DNA of 9,196 bases, taken from Verrucomicrobiaceae bacterium. Its GTDB lineage: Bacteria > Verrucomicrobiota > Verrucomicrobiae > Verrucomicrobiales > Akkermansiaceae. The position numbers and the translations under genes were made by a program. Below the pieces are notes generated by a model, which saw only the letters and a list, made by a program, of their open reading frames with translations, had not been told where the DNA came from and did not search any database. Numbering within the stretch: position 1 is the first letter of the stretch; each line of letters starts with the position of its first letter. Below, piece after piece: positions 6,022 to 9,196 of this stretch. The DNA lies in assembly GCA_947372405.1 (NCBI GenBank), contig CANBTO010000167.1, forward strand, positions 1-9,196. The letters are read 5' to 3'.

Positions 6022-7332
6022 TCAGATCTTCCAGGGCGCGCGGTAGCTGCCGGCGAGCAACTTGTTCGCCTCCTCGTCGTTGGTGAAGCGCTCGGTTTCC
6101 GGGTTCCATTCGAGCTTGTGGCCGCGCTGGATCGCAATGTGCCCGATCTGCCCGACGCTGCAGGTCCGGTGGCCGATCTCCGCGTCCGTCATGACTTTGG
6201 TTCCATTCAGGATCGCGGAAACGAAGTCCGCCTTGTCGCCGCGGGTCGGCACCCGCGTGTCGGTTTTTCTAAACACGGTGCGCAGGATCCCGGGATCGCT
6301 GGCCTTCAACCCGCCTGCGCTGTTCCAGTGTGCCTGGATCCAGCCCTCCTCGCCCTCGACTCGCAGGTAGGGAACGTCCATCTTGTAGTCGAGTCGGACG
6401 CCGTTCGCATAGCGGTAGTGAAGATCGAACTCCAACAAGGTGTTCCACAAACCGGAGCCCGGTTCCGGATAGCGGCCCGTGCCCTCGACGGAAACGGGAC
6501 CCGTATGTTCCGACCCGTTGATCAGGCTGGCGACATCGATCAAATGCGTGCCCCAGTTGGAAACCATTCCTTCGCAGTAATCCAGAATCCTCATCCATCC
6601 CGGCCTTCCCGTCAGATCATCAGGATGCACGCGGTCCCTCGTGTATTCCTTCTGCGGTGCCGGTCCCAGCCACATTTCATAATCGAGATGTGCGGGAACG
6701 GGCATCGGCGTGGGATCGCCGGTCTTGCCAGCCACCTCGCGCGGCACCCCCACTTCAAAGCGGGTGATCTTCCCGAGATAGCCGTTCATCGCGAGGTCGG
6801 CGGTCCGGGTCATGTAGCTGTTGGAGCGGCATTCGGTGTCAGTGCGGAAGACCACGCCCTTCTTCCGCGCCGCATCGGCCAACAAACGCCCCTCCGCGAC
6901 GTAGCGGGTGAGCGGCTTCTCACAACTGACATGCAGGCCTTTGGCGATCGCCGCCAGCGAGACAAGCGCATGCCAGTGATCCGGAGTGGAAACCATCACC
7001 GCGTTGAGATCCGGCATGTCAATCGCCTCGCGGAAATCCGTGAACAACCTGCAATCCGTGTTTCCATAGTGCTGGTCCACCTTTTCCTTGGCCGCTTGCG
7101 CCCGGTGCCGGTCCACGTCGCACACCGCCACCACCCGGACTTCCGGAATGCCGAGCAGTGTGGGTAGGTTCGTATTGTAGGCCTGCCGCCCGGTGCCAAT
7201 CATGGCCAGATGGATTTTTCCCGACGGCGCATCCTTTCCTAACAGCCGCGATGGAATGATGGCGGGGGTCGCCGCAGCGGCCAGACCCAGGAGAACCTGC
7301 CGGCGGGACATGGGAAGTGAACTGGCGGTCAT
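6022..7332 (-). CDS. Tat-exported Gfo/Idh/MocA family oxidoreductase, second subfamily, 436 aa
   Basis: A twin-arginine signal (MSRRQVLLGLAAAATPA from residue 8) precedes the Rossmann domain. That domain has the nucleotide motif IGTGRQ (45-50), VVAVCDVD (67-74) ending the second strand, STPDHWHA (115-122) and the EKP hallmark at 138-140. The C-terminal domain has YEMWLGPAP (218-226), GRPGWMRILDYCEGM (242-256), NWGTHLID (259-266) and a late FVSAILNGTKV. These motifs mark a subfamily very abundant in Verrucomicrobia, Planctomycetes and Bacteroidetes, distinct from the one at 2470 (DHWHA and NWGTHLID here, GTQRRH and HVHNLDV there). Activity is presumably NAD(P)-dependent redox on a sugar or glycoside in the periplasm; the substrate is unknown. 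ATGs at 7332 and 7311 are both possible; the later one begins right at the twin-arginine motif. Neither has a Shine-Dalgarno. It is divergent from the DUF4250 gene. Confidence 0.93.
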   Translation of the reverse strand: MTASSLPMSRRQVLLGLAAAATPAIIPSRLLGKDAPSGKIHLAMIGTGRQAYNTNLPTLLGIPEVRVVAVCDVDRHRAQAAKEKVDQHYGNTDCRLFTDFREAIDMPDLNAVMVSTPDHWHALVSLAAIAKGLHVSCEKPLTRYVAEGRLLADAARKKGVVFRTDTECRSNSYMTRTADLAMNGYLGKITRFEVGVPREVAGKTGDPTPMPVPAHLDYEMWLGPAPQKEYTRDRVHPDDLTGRPGWMRILDYCEGMVSNWGTHLIDVASLINGSEHTGPVSVEGTGRYPEPGSGLWNTLLEFDLHYRYANGVRLDYKMDVPYLRVEGEEGWIQAHWNSAGGLKASDPGILRTVFRKTDTRVPTRGDKADFVSAILNGTKVMTDAEIGHRTCSVGQIGHIAIQRGHKLEWNPETERFTNDEEANKLLAGSYRAPWKI

Positions 7333-7447
7333 GGGCTAAGCTTGGGGAAAAGAATGGACTCCAAAGAAAAACCGCTCCGGTTCCCGCGGTCTTTCAGGAT
7401 TTCTTCCGCAGCTTGTCATGGCCGCACGGCTCCGGCAGAATCCACGC

Positions 7448-7636
7448 ATGGACCTGTCCAACTGCCTCCAGATGGATCCGCACCTGCTCGTGGGCCTGCT
7501 CAACACCGAACTTCGCAACCACTGTGATTCGCTCGACGACCTCGTGAAGACGCACGGCCTGGACGCCGGCAGCCTGCTCGACAAGCTTGCCGGCGCGGAC
7601 TATTTCTATCAGTCGGAACAGAACCAGTTCCGCTGA
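7448..7636 (+). CDS. DUF4250 domain-containing small protein, 62 aa
   Basis: Almost the whole protein matches the DUF4250 pattern as I know it: DPHLLVGLLNTELR (10-23), then SLDDL (28-32), a short helix with D-x(3)-L-x-x-KL, and the end YFYQSEQNQF (52-61). Family members are about 55-65 aa and of unknown function; there is no signal peptide, so it is cytoplasmic. The ATG at 7448 gives a family-like length. An in-frame ATG at 7418 would add ten basic residues, and one at 7472 would start right at MDPHLL. It lies 59 nt upstream of metX on the same strand and probably shares its transcript. It is divergent from the oxidoreductase across about 115 nt. Confidence 0.82.
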   Translation: MDLSNCLQMDPHLLVGLLNTELRNHCDSLDDLVKTHGLDAGSLLDKLAGADYFYQSEQNQFR

Positions 7637-7695
7637 AGCGATCACGGTTTGATCGGCGGCTTGCGCAGTGCTTGCCAGGCCACTAGGCTCCGCCC

Positions 7696-8847
7696 ATGCC
7701 CGCTGAGATCCGCACGAAATTCTTTGAAACCGGCAGCCCCGCCGAGCCCCTGCGCCTGCGCGACGGCGGCATGCTGCCGGGTGCCCGGATCGCCTACGAA
7801 GCCTGGGGCACCCTCAACGCGGACAAGTCGAACGCCATCATGCTCTTCCACGCGCTTTCCGGCTCACACCATGCCGCGGGCCACAACCCGGCCATCGATG
7901 GCGTGGGCGCTCTCTGGCAGGAGGAGATGCACGATGGTTGGTGGGAGGACATGATCGGCCCGAGCAAGGCTCTCGACACCAACAAGTATTTCATCATCTG
8001 CGCGAACTATCTGGGCGGATGCTACGGCAGCACCGGACCGGCGAGCATCAATCCGGAGACCGGGATACCCTGGGGCTCCACGTTTCCCGCAGTCACCGCC
8101 GCGGACCAGGTGGAGGTTTTCACGGGCCTGATCGACAGCCTCGGGATCGACGCGCTGCACGCCGTCGTCGGTCCGTCGGTTGGCGGGCTGATCGCGCTCA
8201 CTTTCGCCACCCGTTTTCCTAACAGGGTCCGCAACGTGATCGCCATCGCCTCGGGTTTCAAAACCACCGTGCTCAACCGGCTGATCCTTTTCGAACAGAT
8301 CCTCGCCATCGAGAACGATCCGTATTTCAACGGCGGCGATTATTACGACGGCGAGGCCCCGCTCTACGGTCTGGCGCTGGCCCGCATGATCTCGCACAAG
8401 ACCTTCGTCCACCTCGACTCCATCGAGCGCCGCGCGCGGCAGGACGTGGTGCAACCGGATGACATCCTGGCCTGGTACCGCGTGCGCGACCAGTTCCAGA
8501 GCTACATGCTCCACCAAGGGAAGAAGTTCGTGAAGCGATTCGACGCGAACACCTATCTGCGCATCATCGACCTGTGGTCCCGCTACGACGCCACGCATGA
8601 GGGCGATGCGGAAACCCCGGCGGATCTTTTCGAACGCGCGCGTCTCGCCGGCCAGCGCTGGCTGGTGTTTTCGATCGATTCGGATTTCTGCTTCTACCCC
8701 GAAGAGCAGGCCGAACTCGTCAAGCATCTCGAAACCGCCAAGGTGGATGTGATGCACATCATCGTCCACTCGGAGAAGGGCCATGATTCGTTCCTGCTGG
8801 AACCTGACCTCTACACGCCGCACATCTCGTGGGTGCTCGGGAAGTGA
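7696..8847 (+). CDS. metX: Homoserine O-acetyltransferase (MetX family), 383 aa
   Basis: This is an alpha/beta-hydrolase-fold acyltransferase that would convert L-homoserine and acetyl-CoA to O-acetyl-L-homoserine and CoA, the committed step into methionine in the cytoplasm. The sequence shows ANYLGGCYGSTGPASINP (103-120), the family signature before the active site. The nucleophile elbow is VGPSVGG (158-164), with Ser161 as nucleophile. The catalytic acid is Asp330 (SIDSDFCFYPEEQ) and the catalytic histidine His363 (KGHDSFLLEP). The length is normal. The elbow reads GPSVGG where most MetX proteins have GGSMGG, and the helical lid (IERRAR near 243-248) departs from the usual FGR ending, so this is a divergent branch. 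Succinyl transfer, or serine as acceptor, cannot be excluded from sequence alone. No metW follows; the next gene is unrelated. The ATG at 7696 has no Shine-Dalgarno, but the N-terminus fits the family. Confidence 0.88.
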   Translation: MPAEIRTKFFETGSPAEPLRLRDGGMLPGARIAYEAWGTLNADKSNAIMLFHALSGSHHAAGHNPAIDGVGALWQEEMHDGWWEDMIGPSKALDTNKYFIICANYLGGCYGSTGPASINPETGIPWGSTFPAVTAADQVEVFTGLIDSLGIDALHAVVGPSVGGLIALTFATRFPNRVRNVIAIASGFKTTVLNRLILFEQILAIENDPYFNGGDYYDGEAPLYGLALARMISHKTFVHLDSIERRARQDVVQPDDILAWYRVRDQFQSYMLHQGKKFVKRFDANTYLRIIDLWSRYDATHEGDAETPADLFERARLAGQRWLVFSIDSDFCFYPEEQAELVKHLETAKVDVMHIIVHSEKGHDSFLLEPDLYTPHISWVLGK

Positions 8848-8875
8848 CGGCGAGCGTCAAAACCACCTGATACAC

Positions 8876-9196
8876 ATGAAAACGCTACTGCTATCGCTGT
8901 TCGTCGTGTTGTCATCGCAAGTAATCGGCTTGGGGGATATCAAGAATACAATCGAGTGCTCTTATGCGACAAACGATGCTGATCCGAACATCGCTCAACT
9001 TCAACCACGCGGGAAGTGCGCTTACAAGCAGGGCGACCAGATCTTCATAAGCGATGCCACGTTGAGAAAATTGTCATTCAGCGCGAAGGGCATCGCCAGT
9101 GTATTCGCAAAATCATACGGATGGTTGTTCGTGAAGCAGGACGGCGCGACTATCACTGCCGTCACATTTGACAATGGCCCGGATACATTCTCCGAA
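8876..9196 (+). CDS. Secreted WG-repeat protein, N-terminal part (runs off the window)
   Basis: An open frame of 107 codons from an ATG 28 nt after metX continues past the window end without a stop. It begins with a Sec signal peptide (MKTLLLSLFVVLSSQVIG, cleavage near 18-20), so the product is exported. Two cysteines (Cys28, Cys48) in the N-terminal part could form a disulfide. YGWLFVKQDG (81-90) followed by TFDNGPDTFSE (97-107) matches the start of WG (KWG) beta-repeat proteins, where FDNGPD-x-F-x-EG opens the repeat array; the rest of the array should lie beyond the window. Such repeats are structural or binding modules; no enzyme activity is implied. It is lower in GC than metX and uses TTG, CTA, TCA, ATA and AGA codons, suggesting an accessory gene. 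Confidence 0.75.
   Translation, partial: MKTLLLSLFVVLSSQVIGLGDIKNTIECSYATNDADPNIAQLQPRGKCAYKQGDQIFISDATLRKLSFSAKGIASVFAKSYGWLFVKQDGATITAVTFDNGPDTFSE

Noticed and set aside
7361..7382. Small hairpin (AACCG-CTC-CGGTT) followed on the minus strand by TTTTCTTT, resembling a terminator
   Set aside because: The stem is only 5 bp with a 3-nt loop, and it lies upstream of the minus-strand gene with no minus-strand gene before it to terminate.
7864..8823. 319-aa minus-strand frame opposite metX, and a 349-aa plus-strand frame (6118-7167) opposite the second oxidoreductase
   Set aside because: Both mirror real genes with intact catalytic motifs. Their translations are Arg/His/Asp/Val-rich with no recognisable fold.

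Overview
The window reads as chromosomal DNA of a high-GC Gram-negative bacterium, most likely a verrucomicrobium (Verrucomicrobiaceae/Luteolibacter-like) or a close PVC relative. The reasons are two Tat-exported Gfo/Idh/MocA oxidoreductases of types very abundant in Verrucomicrobia and Planctomycetes, a secreted DUF4965/DUF1793 glutaminase-like protein, a small two-membrane-segment protein of a PVC-typical layout, and start codons that almost all lack a Shine-Dalgarno sequence. The assignment is inference from gene content; no rRNA or tRNA is present to confirm it.

Layout. 1-207: no gene supported; a 12-bp inverted repeat sits at 8-62. 208-873 (+): secreted hypothetical protein. 998-1456 (+): small two-TM protein. 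1470-1608: a 30-bp perfect inverted repeat whose arms are themselves imperfect palindromes, i.e. a REP-doublet (REPIN)-like element, between convergent genes. 1625-2302 (-): exported ankyrin-repeat protein. 2470-3723 (+): Tat-exported Gfo/Idh/MocA oxidoreductase, followed by a strong intrinsic terminator (3743-3787). 3832-5892 (+): secreted glutaminase A-like (DUF5127/DUF4965/DUF1793) protein. 5893-6021: convergent intergenic DNA with two hairpins. 6022-7332 (-): second Tat-exported Gfo/Idh/MocA oxidoreductase, of a different subfamily. 7448-7636 (+): DUF4250 small protein. 7696-8847 (+): homoserine O-acetyltransferase (metX). 8876 to the window end (+): 5' part of a secreted WG-repeat protein.

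How it fits together. The centre (2.4-7.3 kb) carries three exported enzymes, two NAD(P)-fold oxidoreductases that would be folded with cofactor before Tat export and one Sec-secreted (alpha/alpha)6-type hydrolase. This looks like a small periplasmic catabolic neighbourhood, probably acting on sugars or glycoconjugates, but the substrate cannot be read from the sequence. The terminator and the opposite strand of the third gene show that it is not a single operon. metX is housekeeping methionine biosynthesis. The genes at both ends (about 200-1460 and after 8876) are visibly less GC-rich and use codons rare in the core (TTG, CTA, TCA, ATA, AGA), so they look like accessory or more recently acquired genes. 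I found no CRISPR array, transposase, phage gene, toxin-antitoxin pair or obvious new defence system. The strongest non-genic signal is the REPIN-like element.
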